From Nostoc piscinale CENA21 (lineage in GTDB: Bacteria > Cyanobacteriota > Cyanobacteriia > Cyanobacteriales > Nostocaceae), in the NCBI RefSeq assembly GCF_001298445.1, contig NZ_CP012036.1, positions 1,035,091 through 1,099,090 of the forward strand: a stretch of 64,000 nucleotides of DNA, given 5' to 3'. Of the stretch, positions 55,425-64,000 are shown one piece after another. The notes under the pieces were generated by a model that worked only from the letters and a program-made list of their open reading frames with translations, ran no database searches and was not told the origin of the DNA. Positions within the stretch are counted from its first letter, which is position 1; each line of letters starts with the position of its first letter. A program made the translations under genes and the position numbers.

Positions 55425-56165
55425 ATGACTCTTAACCGCAGACATTTCTTATTTTTACTGGGTGCAGGTGCAGGTACTTTTGCATTAGATTCTTTGGCGT
55501 TGGCTGACAAATCACCTATTAGTCAAACACCAAGCACTACAGGCGTAATTGAACTACCACCTTTACCTTATGCTTACGAAGCATTAGAACCACACATTGA
55601 TGCGAAAACAATGCAGTTTCATCACGATAAGCACCATGCGGCTTATGTGAAAAATTTGAATGCTGCATTAGATAAACACCCAGAACTGAAAAACAAACCT
55701 GTTGAAGAACTGTTACGCAAACTGGGCAAAGTTCCCGCAGATATTCGCACGACAGTTCGCAATAATGGCGGTGGTCATGTGAACCACTCGATGTTTTGGA
55801 AAATTATGAAGCCAGAGGGAGGGGGAGAACCAACCGGAGAAATCGCCACTGCAATTAATCAAAATTTTGGTAATTTTGCAGCTTTCAAAAAGCAATTTAA
55901 CGAAGCTGGTGCTGCACGTTTTGGGAGTGGTTGGGTTTGGCTTGTCCGTAACAAAAATGGCAAGTTAGAAATTACAACTACAGCTAATCAAGATAATCCC
56001 ATTAGTGAAGGTAAATATCCCATTCTCGGCAATGATGTTTGGGAACACGCTTATTATCTCAACTATCAAAACCGACGTGCTGATTATTTAACAGCATGGT
56101 GGAATGTTGTTAACTGGGATGAGATTAACAATCGATTTGCAGCAGCAAATAAATTTGCTTACTAG
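55425..56165 (+). CDS. Superoxide dismutase (Mn/Fe family) with exported N-terminus
   Basis: 246 residues. N-terminal NRRHFLFLLGAGAGTFALDS is a signal-like sequence with a twin Arg. Metal ligands are in MQFHHDKHHAAYVKN, GGHVNHSMFW and DVWEHAYYLNYQNRR (Asp and His). GGHVNHSMFW and the region around NNGGGHVNH point to the Mn type. It removes superoxide, probably outside the cytoplasm or at the thylakoid lumen or membrane. The next element is a palindromic repeat that could end its transcript. Confidence 0.92.
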   Translation: MTLNRRHFLFLLGAGAGTFALDSLALADKSPISQTPSTTGVIELPPLPYAYEALEPHIDAKTMQFHHDKHHAAYVKNLNAALDKHPELKNKPVEELLRKLGKVPADIRTTVRNNGGGHVNHSMFWKIMKPEGGGEPTGEIATAINQNFGNFAAFKKQFNEAGAARFGSGWVWLVRNKNGKLEITTTANQDNPISEGKYPILGNDVWEHAYYLNYQNRRADYLTAWWNVVNWDEINNRFAAANKFAY

Positions 56166-56190
56166 GGTTGATTTGTAAATACAAAGAGAA

Positions 56191-56218
56191 GTAGAGATGT
56201 TGTATACAACGTCTCTAC
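56191..56218. repeat. Dispersed palindromic element, copy 2
   Basis: GTAGAGATGTTG, TATA, CAACGTCTCTAC form a 28-base near-palindrome just after the sod gene, matching the copy at 20707-20738 at 24 of 28 bases. It may serve as a terminator. Confidence 0.6.
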
Positions 56219-56319
56219 AACAACCATTAAATTGTGTCTTCAGCAAGAAACGATCGCTGTAGTCAGAAAGATTAGGATATTGTGTAATTTTACCTCCTGC
56301 CTCCTGCCTTCTCCCAATA

Positions 56320-57021
56320 TCACAGTCCCAATGCTTTGCGTGTACCTGCTCCGACAATACCATCTGCTGTTAAACCTTGCTTTTCTTGAAATGCTGTTAC
56401 AGCATTATCGGTAGCTGCGCCAAATATACCATCGGCTTTGAGATTAAAGCCTTTTTGGTTGAGAGCATTTTGTACAGCAAGTACATCATCTCCTCGCATT
56501 GGTGGGTCAGTCAGAAATAATAGTCTTGGCTGTCCAGAAACAGAATTAGGTTGGGATAAAGCTCGCATTTCTGCTTGGATAATCGGAAACTTAGCATCCC
56601 AAGTAGCAGGATCTCTAAGATTTAAGCCATCATCAATATGAACTGAATCTGCGGGTGTAAAATCTCCTCCCCATCGCAGCATCGAATCATTACGTATGCT
56701 TTGAATAAAGTTTTGAATGCTTTTAGGCAGATTTTTTAAGTTGCTTTTATCAAGAGCATCGCTGTTAAATAGCTTATCTCCTAACATCACGTTCATATCA
56801 ATGCCATGACCAACTAAATGATTTGACCGACTAGCAGGACGGACAATTGCACCTGACACTACACCGCCTTGTAAACGGGTAGAACTAGTGACATAAATTT
56901 TGATACCAGCATCAATAGCAAATTGATCAACTTTTTCTAGTGAATCAAAAAAATCAACGTCTGCTAAAAGAGGTTTACCTATAAACCGAGGTGATTTAAA
57001 TGCGTCTAATTTAGTTACCAT
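56320..57021 (-). CDS. M15-type D-Ala-D-Ala carboxypeptidase-like protein with a peptidoglycan-binding domain
   Basis: 233 residues. The N-terminal domain has SNHLVGHGIDMNVM (the S-x-H-x-x-G-x-x-x-D zinc motif of VanY/M15) and RWGGDFTPADSVHID with a third ligand. From about residue 165, QNALNQKGFNLKADGIFGAA and QGLTADGIVGAGTRKALGL form a PG_binding_1 repeat. It would trim peptidoglycan stem peptides. No signal peptide is visible, so release by lysis or by another route is possible. Confidence 0.8.
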   Translation of the reverse strand: MVTKLDAFKSPRFIGKPLLADVDFFDSLEKVDQFAIDAGIKIYVTSSTRLQGGVVSGAIVRPASRSNHLVGHGIDMNVMLGDKLFNSDALDKSNLKNLPKSIQNFIQSIRNDSMLRWGGDFTPADSVHIDDGLNLRDPATWDAKFPIIQAEMRALSQPNSVSGQPRLLFLTDPPMRGDDVLAVQNALNQKGFNLKADGIFGAATDNAVTAFQEKQGLTADGIVGAGTRKALGL

Positions 57022-57189
57022 AACTACCTTTATTTGGTATGCACTAGTCAGTTATTGTGAAACTATCTATGGTGATAGAGGTTGGGATGGAAGAAGTAAG
57101 GCTAGATAATTATTGATTTAGGCTATTTTGTATACATTTAGAAGTAGCCTTAAGTATAATTTTTGTTTTTTAACTTTGCCGAGAAAGTA

Positions 57190-58185
57190 TTAAGAAATAT
57201 CAAGTGATTGGCTGCGATCGCGCACATTTAAAGCAGTATCGGAAAAATCACTAAATACGCCATCAATTCCTAAACTAAAAAATAGTTCATATTCTCCTTG
57301 GGGATTACCTTGAAAGTCTAGAGGTAGAAAGTAGTCTTCGTTGCGAAAAGTCCAGGCGTGTACTTGCAAGTTACTAGCATGGGCATTTGCTACTACAGAT
57401 GTGGGCGATCGCAATTTATTTTTATGATCTCTAGGAATTAAAATATCTTTGTGAATACCAATTGCTTGGGCGTATTTAGCAATCTCCTCTAAACCTGATT
57501 TTGTCAATAAATCGGTATATGTGCGAACATCACCACTAATGACAAAATCATAAGGTTGACCAGTAAGATTGATTAACTGTACTAAAGGTAAATGCGTTTT
57601 TTGGGCTAAATATTGTAAGTTACTCACCTCAAAGGATTGAATAAAAATCGGGTCATTTTTTTCGTGATAACCGTTTGCTTGTAAAGTAGTGAGTAAAGGT
57701 TCTTCTAAACTTAAATTTATGTTTCTAAAATAAGTGGGATGTTTTGTTTCAGGATAAATCCCAATCTTACGCCCCAGTTTTTTACTATAATTTTTGGCTA
57801 AATCAATAATTTCTTGGAGTGTCGGAATTTCCCATAAATCATCATAAACAGTATTGTGCTGACGTAGTTGAGGTATCCTTTCTTTAGCGCGTAATGTTTT
57901 GATTTCGGCTAAGGTAAAGTCTTCTGTAAACCAGCCAGTTTTTGATTCGCCATCAATAATTTTAGTCGTGCGCCGTTGAGCAAATTCGGTATGTTTCGCA
58001 ACATTAGTAGTTTCTGAAATTTCGCTTTCGTGACGTGCAATTAAAACACCATCTTGAGTTGAAACTAAATCTGGTTCAATGTAGTCTGCACCAAAATTAA
58101 TTGCTAATTCGTAAGCGGCTAAAGTATGTTCTGGGCGATAGCCACTCGCGCCGCGATGAGCAATAATGATGGGTTTTTTATTCAT
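57190..58185 (-). CDS. Glycerophosphodiester phosphodiesterase
   Basis: 331 residues. HRGASGYRPEHTLAAYELAI with the catalytic His, GADYIEPDLVSTQDGVLIAR with acidic metal ligands and HE, and a C-terminal VHAWTFRNEDYFLP are the GDPD family core. It cleaves glycerophosphodiesters to glycerol 3-phosphate and an alcohol. It lacks a clear signal peptide. An insert around residues 60-120 (REIPQLR region) is typical of the longer GlpQ-like form. Confidence 0.9.
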   Translation of the reverse strand: MNKKPIIIAHRGASGYRPEHTLAAYELAINFGADYIEPDLVSTQDGVLIARHESEISETTNVAKHTEFAQRRTTKIIDGESKTGWFTEDFTLAEIKTLRAKERIPQLRQHNTVYDDLWEIPTLQEIIDLAKNYSKKLGRKIGIYPETKHPTYFRNINLSLEEPLLTTLQANGYHEKNDPIFIQSFEVSNLQYLAQKTHLPLVQLINLTGQPYDFVISGDVRTYTDLLTKSGLEEIAKYAQAIGIHKDILIPRDHKNKLRSPTSVVANAHASNLQVHAWTFRNEDYFLPLDFQGNPQGEYELFFSLGIDGVFSDFSDTALNVRDRSQSLDIS

Positions 58186-58215
58186 GAGGCTGATTGTATG
58201 TGTGGTGGAAAACGA

Positions 58216-58310
58216 GAATTTTTTATCTCACGCAGAGGCGCAAAGGCAAGGCAGTGCGTTGGGCGGCTCTGCCGACTTGAAGCAACTGCCGCGCAAAGAG
58301 TTATAGCAAA
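58216..58310. repeat. Dispersed repeat between GDPD and ligA
   Basis: Contains CGCAGAGGCGCAAAGGCAAG, GTGCGTTGGGCGG and CGACTTGAAGCAACTGCC. I recognise the block as a common Nostoc intergenic repeat. It shares the CGCAGAGGCGC core with elements near 16600 and 50375 in complement. Confidence 0.55.
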
Positions 58311-58504
58311 GTTATTTGTTTAGTTGGCAGAATCAGAATTTATGCAACAGGTCTATAACATTGATAGGCATTTTTTTAACAAATGTTAATATTGGGAGAC
58401 GGGATGCGATCGCTTATTACCTGTTGTTCATGTCTTTTGATAATTAACTTAGAATCATCCCAACAAATAAAATTATATTTGCTCAGTATCGTTCTATAAG
58501 CATA

Positions 58505-60541
58505 ATGATTCAGATTCATCCCGAAGCCCAACGCACAGAAGAATTACGCCAGCTTTTGCAACAAGCGAGTTACGCCTATTATGTTTTGGACGCACCAATC
58601 ATGGAGGATGCAGTCTATGACCAGCTATACCGCGAATTGCAAGAGTTGGAAACGCAGCATCCAGAATTAGTGACACCCGACAGTCCGACTCAGCGTGTGG
58701 GTGAAAGACCGGCGACTCATTTCACTTCAGTGCGGCATAATATCCCCCTGTACAGTCTGGAGAATGCGTTTAATATTGATGAGTTGCAAGCTTGGGATCA
58801 ACGTTGGCGGCGACAACTCCCGACAACTGACGCAGTAAAATATGTCTCGGAGTTGAAAATTGATGGTTCGGCTTTGGCGCTGACTTACCAAGATGGTGTA
58901 TTAGTCAGGGGTGCAACTAGAGGTGATGGGGTTACAGGTGAAGAAATTACCCAAAATGTGCGGACAATTCGTTCTATTCCCTTGCGTTTAAACTTTGATG
59001 GGATAGAACCGATAGAAAGAATAGAAGTGCGCGGTGAAGCATTTTTACCGTTGGAAGTGTTTAAGCAAATCAACGAAGAACGGCAAAAAGCAGGTGAACA
59101 GTTATTTGCAAATCCCCGCAACGCCGCCGCAGGTACACTCAGACAGTTAGACTCCCGCATTGTGGCGCGGCGACGGTTAGATTTCTTTGCATACACTCTG
59201 CATATTCCGGGGATGGATGATGCGAGTATTGCTAATACCCAATGGGAAGCCTTGGAATTGTTGCAAAAAATGGGTTTTCGGGTAAATCCCAATCATCAAC
59301 TGTGTGAATCTTTGGCAGAAGTGGCAGAATACTACAAATATTGGGATACGGAAAGATTGAATTTACCCTACATGACCGATGGTGTAGTGGTGAAACTAAA
59401 TGCTTTTAAACTGCAAGAACAGTTAGGGTTTACCCAAAAATTTCCGCGCTGGGCGGTGGCGTTGAAGTATCCAGCCGAGGAAGCACCCACCCGTGTGGAA
59501 AATATTGCGGTGAATGTGGGTAGAACTGGGGCGTTAACACCGTTAGCAGAGATGCGTCCGGTACAATTGGCGGGGACAACAGTTTCTCGCGCTACCTTAC
59601 ATAATAGCGATCGCATCGCCCAATTAGACATCCGCATCGGTGATACTGTGATTGTTCGCAAAGCTGGGGAAATTATTCCCGAAGTGGTGCGGGTAATTAA
59701 AGAACTGCGTCCAGCTGATACTGTACCATTTGTTATGCCTAGCCACTGCCCTGTTTGCGGTCAAGAGGTGGTGCGAGAATCAGGAGAAGCCGTGACTCGC
59801 TGCGTCAATGCTTCTTGTGCAGCTATTCTCAAAGGTTCCATTGAACATTGGGTTAGCCGGGATGCTTTAGATATTAAAGGCGTGGGTGAAAAATTAGTGC
59901 ATCAACTGGTAGATAAAGGTTTGGTGCATTCTGTCGCTGATTTGTATGATTTGACAGAAGCACAATTGCTGAGTTTAGAAAGAATGGGAGAAAAATCGGC
60001 ACAGAAATTAGTAGATGCGATCGCCCAATCAAAAAATCAACCTTGGCATAGGGTATTGTATGGTTTAGGCATTCGTCATGTCGGCAGTGTAAATGCCCAA
60101 CTCATCACTGAGAAATATCCCGCAGTTGAGAAATTAGAAACCGCCAAACAATCAGACATTGAGGGTATTTATGGTATTGGTGCAGAAATCGCCCAATCTG
60201 TTTATCAGTGGTTTCATATTGATGCCAATCAAGCTTTAATTGAGAGGTTGCGAAATAGAGGTTTACAATTAGCTGCTGAAGAAACTGCAACTGTTAATGA
60301 AAGTAATCAAAAGTTTGCTGGGAAAACCTTTGTAGTCACAGGTACATTACCCACCTTAAAGCGGGATGAAGCTAAAGCACTCATCCACAAAGCAGGCGGT
60401 AAAGTGACTGATTCCGTCAGCCAAAAAACTGATTATTTGGTAGTAGGAGAAGATGCTGGTTCTAAATTAGCCAAAGCCCAGAGTTTAGGCATTACTCAGT
60501 TAACAGAGGCACAGTTACTCCAGATGTTAGCTGACGAATAA
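58505..60541 (+). CDS. ligA: NAD-dependent DNA ligase
   Basis: 678 residues. N-terminal Ia domain (YAYYVLDAPIMEDAVYDQLY), the adenylated Lys in SELKIDGSALAL, TRGDGVTGEEITQNVRTIRS, VRGEAFLP, then OB fold, Cys4 zinc finger (CPVCGQEVV, CVNASC), helix-hairpin-helix repeats (MGEKSAQKL, YGIGAEIA) and a C-terminal BRCT (GKTFVVTGTLPTLKRDEAKA). It seals nicks in replication and repair. Complete and typical length. Confidence 0.97.
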   Translation: MIQIHPEAQRTEELRQLLQQASYAYYVLDAPIMEDAVYDQLYRELQELETQHPELVTPDSPTQRVGERPATHFTSVRHNIPLYSLENAFNIDELQAWDQRWRRQLPTTDAVKYVSELKIDGSALALTYQDGVLVRGATRGDGVTGEEITQNVRTIRSIPLRLNFDGIEPIERIEVRGEAFLPLEVFKQINEERQKAGEQLFANPRNAAAGTLRQLDSRIVARRRLDFFAYTLHIPGMDDASIANTQWEALELLQKMGFRVNPNHQLCESLAEVAEYYKYWDTERLNLPYMTDGVVVKLNAFKLQEQLGFTQKFPRWAVALKYPAEEAPTRVENIAVNVGRTGALTPLAEMRPVQLAGTTVSRATLHNSDRIAQLDIRIGDTVIVRKAGEIIPEVVRVIKELRPADTVPFVMPSHCPVCGQEVVRESGEAVTRCVNASCAAILKGSIEHWVSRDALDIKGVGEKLVHQLVDKGLVHSVADLYDLTEAQLLSLERMGEKSAQKLVDAIAQSKNQPWHRVLYGLGIRHVGSVNAQLITEKYPAVEKLETAKQSDIEGIYGIGAEIAQSVYQWFHIDANQALIERLRNRGLQLAAEETATVNESNQKFAGKTFVVTGTLPTLKRDEAKALIHKAGGKVTDSVSQKTDYLVVGEDAGSKLAKAQSLGITQLTEAQLLQMLADE

Positions 60542-60551
60542 ACAGGGGAGA

Positions 60552-61604
60552 TTAACTAAACTCCATCGTCTCCACAAAAGACAAAATATTATCTTTAATA
60601 TACTCAGCTTCTTCAGCGATCGCATTTGGTGTTTCGCCATTTAAAAAGCTGCGTTGGCTGCTAACTATATATAAAAACTCGCCATTAATAAAGGTCAACA
60701 ATCCACGGTACGCATCTAATCTAGTAGAACTACCGTTATTTTCTTGTTGAGACATTGTTGAGCCTTTAGGCATATCAACCAAGGCGTAATATGCGCCTGC
60801 AAAAATATCTTCTAAATACTCGCCATACTTGATTTGTGAATCTGGTAGATTTGCCAAAATTGCCTGTGGCACATATTTATCAACTAAAATAGTTTTTAAA
60901 TATTCTTCCTGCCCTTCCGATTCTAATTCTTCTAACTGTTCTGGCGGTATGGGATAATAATCAATTCTTAGCAAAGTTCCAAAGTCATCAGAAAAACCCA
61001 CTACACCTTCTTGCGTTTGAATTCTCCCTCCTTGTTCTGCGTCAACCGGAATCGGGACTGTAAAATTTCCTAAAGGCGATTCATAAACATCTTCGACATA
61101 TTCTACCTCCGTTAGTATGCCTTCTTCCTCATCCAAATATTCTGCGTTTTCTCCTGCTTGAAAAGCTGCAATTATTTCTTTAGTGATTTCATCAGCTTCT
61201 TCATCTTCCAATTCCAAAGCTTCCTGTAACTTTTTCAAGAAAGGTTCTTTACTTTTGGGAATAGTGAATTGTTCTTCATCTAAAAGTGTCACTACTCCAG
61301 CCGCAAAACCATCTAATACGACTTCTTCGGTGAGTGATTCATTAGCAGTATTAAACAACGGACTTAGCCCTTGTGATTCTGCGATGTCGATGAGTTTGTC
61401 AACGATTTCTACTAGTTCATCTTCGGAATATTCTTCAAAAACTTCAAATTGCCACAAAATCCCAGCTAAACCTTCGGGATCTATTTCTTCCACCGACGCA
61501 TCTGCGATCGCAGTTACCACAGCAATTGCAGCTACAGCTTCTTCTGGTGTTAAAGATTCTGTTAGTGTTTTTTGTGAGTTAAAAACCTTATCATATTTAG
61601 TCAT
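60552..61604 (-). CDS. Acidic protein with a TerB-like N-terminal domain
   Basis: 350 residues from ATG 61604, preceded by AGAGGT at a good distance. A start at 61673 would add 23 unlike residues. Residues 15-140 are helical and very acidic (LTPEEAVAAIAVVTAIADAS, YSEDELVEIVDKLIDIAESQ), with the two-repeat layout of TerB-like proteins. The C-terminal part (about 165-350) is a mixed alpha/beta domain, FTVPIPVDAEQGGRIQTQEG and further, of unknown family. Probably cytosolic. Confidence 0.7.
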   Translation of the reverse strand: MTKYDKVFNSQKTLTESLTPEEAVAAIAVVTAIADASVEEIDPEGLAGILWQFEVFEEYSEDELVEIVDKLIDIAESQGLSPLFNTANESLTEEVVLDGFAAGVVTLLDEEQFTIPKSKEPFLKKLQEALELEDEEADEITKEIIAAFQAGENAEYLDEEEGILTEVEYVEDVYESPLGNFTVPIPVDAEQGGRIQTQEGVVGFSDDFGTLLRIDYYPIPPEQLEELESEGQEEYLKTILVDKYVPQAILANLPDSQIKYGEYLEDIFAGAYYALVDMPKGSTMSQQENNGSSTRLDAYRGLLTFINGEFLYIVSSQRSFLNGETPNAIAEEAEYIKDNILSFVETMEFS

Positions 61605-62359
61605 AAATTTTACCTCTTTTGCTTGCTTATCAGTTTGGTTAAAATGGGCGATCGCTTGAATTTTTTTTCTCAAATCATTAATATCAAAATTTACTTGTAT
61701 GGCATTTCCTTACTTTTCTTCATCCTCCAAATGAAACATCTAAATAATAATTAGCACAGACTTACGCAATAACTCTCTAAAACTCTCTTAACTTCGTGTC
61801 CTTCGCGCCCTTTGCGGTTTATTTTTTCATAATAATTTTACGTAAGTCATGTTAGTAATACCTTTACCCAAATATTCCTAGATAGTCATCAATCCCGGCT
61901 TAAATCGATGATTGGAAAATTCACTTGGGATTATTCTCTGTCAATTTCCTCATTCATCTACTGCTAATGATTACCATAAAAAAAGCAACTTATAATTTTT
62001 TTTTTTAACAGTTCTATAAACTCTCTCATCATTAGATAAAACTGAGAAAACCTAAAATTTTATTTATCTACATAAAAATAAAAACACTCAAAATTTGAGT
62101 GCTTTGTATCTCATAATCTTGACAATTTTAACAACACAATATTTTCACTAAAGTCAAAATCTTATGATTAATTTAATATTGATGACTAAATCTCTAGAAG
62201 CGAACTGCTAGAACAACGATTTTTCAACCTCTAGCAAGGGAAATATATCCAACGATAGAAATATAAACTAGCTCTTGATAGATTTTCTTTACCAAGAGCA
62301 GGATGGCATAATACCGAAGTAGAAAGCAACACATTGTAAATCTTTAAATTCAAACTTTT
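61605..62359. other. Long intergenic region before the amylase gene
   Basis: About 755 bases, AT-rich. A repeat-like segment (about 61785-61835, TTCGTGTCCTTCGCGCCC) and a hairpin (62085-62101) are the only features I can support. No short gene is convincing. Confidence 0.5.
62085..62101 (-). terminator. Perfect 17-bp palindrome with a T-rich flank on the minus strand
   Basis: CACTCAAAATTTGAGTG (8-bp arms, central A), followed on the minus strand by TTTTTATTTTTAT. It looks like a terminator for leftward transcription, but no leftward gene is seen upstream of it. Confidence 0.35.
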
Positions 62360-64000
62360 ATGGTGCAAACACCTCCATCCCAATTCTCACCAGAGCAGTA
62401 CAAAGTAGAATCATCCACAGCCGAAGTCGAAGCTCTCATCGAAACCCCACCATCAGATACAGAACTTAATTTAGAATTTCTTTACACCAGAGATATTGAA
62501 TTTCGCCAAGAAACCATCTACTTTATCGTTGTTGATCGCTTTCATGATGGCGACCCCGAAAATAGCGAAGGTATTAACCCAGAATTGTATGATCCCACAG
62601 GGCAGGACTGGGGTAAATATTGGGGCGGCGACTTGCAAGGTGTAATTGAAAAATTAGACTATCTCAAAAATATGGGAGTTACCGCTATTTGGTTAACTCC
62701 TTTATTTGAGCAAGTAGAAGAATTATTTGTGGGAAATGCAGCCATACATGGCTATTGGACAAAAGATTTTAAACGCATCAATCCCAGGTATATTGGTAAA
62801 GATGAAAACCCTTCATTAAATGAAACCCAAGAAACTAGAAATACTACCTTTGACCGCTTAATTGATGAGTTACATAAGCGGAATATGAAGTTAGTATTGG
62901 ATATTGTTTGTAACCACAGTACCCCTGACACCAGTGGTAGTAAAGGTGAATTGTATGATGACGGCGTAAAAATTGCCGACTTCAATGATGATGTGAATAA
63001 CTGGTATCACCATTACGGTGAAGTGCAGAACTGGGAAGACGAATGGCAGGTGCAGAACTGTGAATTAGCTGGTTTAGCCACTTTCAACGAAAACAACAGT
63101 GAATATCGGGATTATATTAAATCTGCAATTAAACAATGGCTCGATAGGGGTGTAGATGCCCTGCGAGTAGATACTGTAAAACACATGCCCATCTGGTTTT
63201 GGCAAGAATTTACAGGTGATATGTATAATCACAGACCAGATGTGTTTATTTTTGGCGAATGGATTTATAGTGGGCCAAATGACGATCGCTCTCTAGAATT
63301 TGCCAATAATTCCGGGATGACTATTCTAGACTTTGGCTTGTGTGTTGCCATTCGCGCCGCCCTCGCCCAAGGTTCCGAAAATGGATTTCAAACAATTCAA
63401 TACATTTTTGATGAAGACTACCGCTACAACGGTGCAACCGAGTTAATTACCTTCATCGATAACCACGATATGCCACGCTTTCAATCGCTGAACCCTGACC
63501 CAGCGATGTTAAAAGTAGCGATCGCCCTAATTATGACATCCCGTGGTATTCCCTGCATTTATTACGGTACAGAACAGTATCTGCATAACGACACCAACGG
63601 CGGTAATGACCCCTACAACCGCCCCATGATGGAAAAATGGGACAACGATACCGAAATTTATCGTTACATCCGCTTACTTTCCGGCTTACGGCGGCTCAAC
63701 CCAGCCATTTCAATGGGTAGCCATTGGCAAAAATACATCACCCCCGATGTTTACTGCTACATCCGCCGTTATCGTGATTCCCTGTGTTTTGTCGCCCTCA
63801 ACCGCGGCGGCGAAGTCACATTGCCAGAAATCGAGACAGAATTACCCGACGGCGAACATACTTGTGTCATCAGCCGCAATAAATACGAAGTCAAAGATGG
63901 CAAAATTTACGACCTACACCTAGAAGAACGGGGAGTAATTGTCTTCAGCCACGTAGGCGAACGCATCAAAGGCCAAACCATAATTCGGGTGCAACTGAAT
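62360..64000 (+). CDS. GH13 alpha-amylase-family enzyme (C-terminus outside window)
   Basis: 547 residues to the window edge without a stop. Conserved GH13 regions: DIVCNHST (region I), ALRVDTVKHM with the nucleophile Asp (II), FIFGEWIYSG with the acid/base Glu (III) and FIDNHDMPRF with the transition-state Asp (IV). The N-terminus ETIYFIVVDRFHDGDPENSE and the calcium/aromatic loops resemble cyclomaltodextrinase/CGTase-type enzymes. It has no signal peptide, so it probably acts on intracellular glycogen-derived glucans. A C-terminal beta domain begins near residue 470. Confidence 0.9.
   Translation, partial: MVQTPPSQFSPEQYKVESSTAEVEALIETPPSDTELNLEFLYTRDIEFRQETIYFIVVDRFHDGDPENSEGINPELYDPTGQDWGKYWGGDLQGVIEKLDYLKNMGVTAIWLTPLFEQVEELFVGNAAIHGYWTKDFKRINPRYIGKDENPSLNETQETRNTTFDRLIDELHKRNMKLVLDIVCNHSTPDTSGSKGELYDDGVKIADFNDDVNNWYHHYGEVQNWEDEWQVQNCELAGLATFNENNSEYRDYIKSAIKQWLDRGVDALRVDTVKHMPIWFWQEFTGDMYNHRPDVFIFGEWIYSGPNDDRSLEFANNSGMTILDFGLCVAIRAALAQGSENGFQTIQYIFDEDYRYNGATELITFIDNHDMPRFQSLNPDPAMLKVAIALIMTSRGIPCIYYGTEQYLHNDTNGGNDPYNRPMMEKWDNDTEIYRYIRLLSGLRRLNPAISMGSHWQKYITPDVYCYIRRYRDSLCFVALNRGGEVTLPEIETELPDGEHTCVISRNKYEVKDGKIYDLHLEERGVIVFSHVGERIKGQTIIRVQLN

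Noticed and set aside
1..64000. tRNA or rRNA genes
   Set aside because: I saw no tRNA-like T-arm/CCA sequences or rRNA segments, but a dedicated structure search was not possible.

Overview
This window looks like chromosome from a filamentous, probably heterocyst-forming cyanobacterium (Nostocales). Supporting signs are the very frequent GCGATCGC (HIP1) octamers, short tandem heptamer repeats of the Nostoc/Anabaena type, a DevBCA-type exporter, a canonical GUN4 gene, a cyanobacterial NdhI, PEP-CTERM sorting signals and many pentapeptide-repeat and multi-sensor kinase genes. I saw no rRNA, tRNA, CRISPR array or phage module. The assignment is from gene content and motifs only.

Layout. 1-1.8 kb: a secreted PEP-CTERM-type protein with Pro-Glu-Pro-Ala repeats (cut by the window edge) and a decayed paralogue. 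1.8-9.1 kb: an acyltransferase, small proteins, and an oxygenase-rich group (Rieske oxygenase, cupin protein, AspH-like hydroxylase, frameshifted hydantoinase-like amidohydrolase). 9.2-13 kb: plsY, then the pmbA/tldD protease pair on the other strand. 13-17.4 kb: a TetR-type regulator diverging from a devBCA-type operon, with a perfect palindrome over the likely promoter. 17.4-21.8 kb: an internally deleted ISAs1-type element, an HD hydrolase, an SDR protein, a solitary ndhI and a GDP-mannose dehydratase-like gene. 22-32.1 kb: a long minus-strand accessory block whose upstream part is a microviridin-type RiPP cluster (two intact precursor genes, one dead precursor, two ATP-grasp ligases), followed by a LamG-patatin protein, a small hydrophobic protein, an SbmA/BacA-like ABC exporter with a C-terminal HTH-like tail, and a coiled-coil/GUN4-like protein. 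32.9-35.4 kb: two pentapeptide-repeat proteins. 35.5-46.9 kb: a TRAP transporter for a probable 2-oxo acid, whose permease genes and binding-protein gene flank two very large sensor kinases. 47-64 kb: mostly housekeeping (mtnA, aspartic protease, UgpC-type ATPase, gun4, icd, Uma2, sod, M15 peptidase, GDPD, ligA, a TerB-like protein, and a GH13 amylase cut by the right edge).

The most striking cross-cutting observation is that at least eight genes (pmbA, the TetR gene, the coiled-coil/GUN4 gene, the ABC exporter, a pentapeptide protein, two sensor kinases and a lipoprotein) are each broken at a run of six to nine A on the coding strand, and in every one removal of exactly one A restores a full-length, family-consistent protein. 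This is either a systematic homopolymer over-call or real reliance on slippage at poly-A. Four other indels (hydantoinase, GUN4-like, HicB-like, transposase) do not follow this rule. Coordinates for these genes are given as the reconstructed whole gene.
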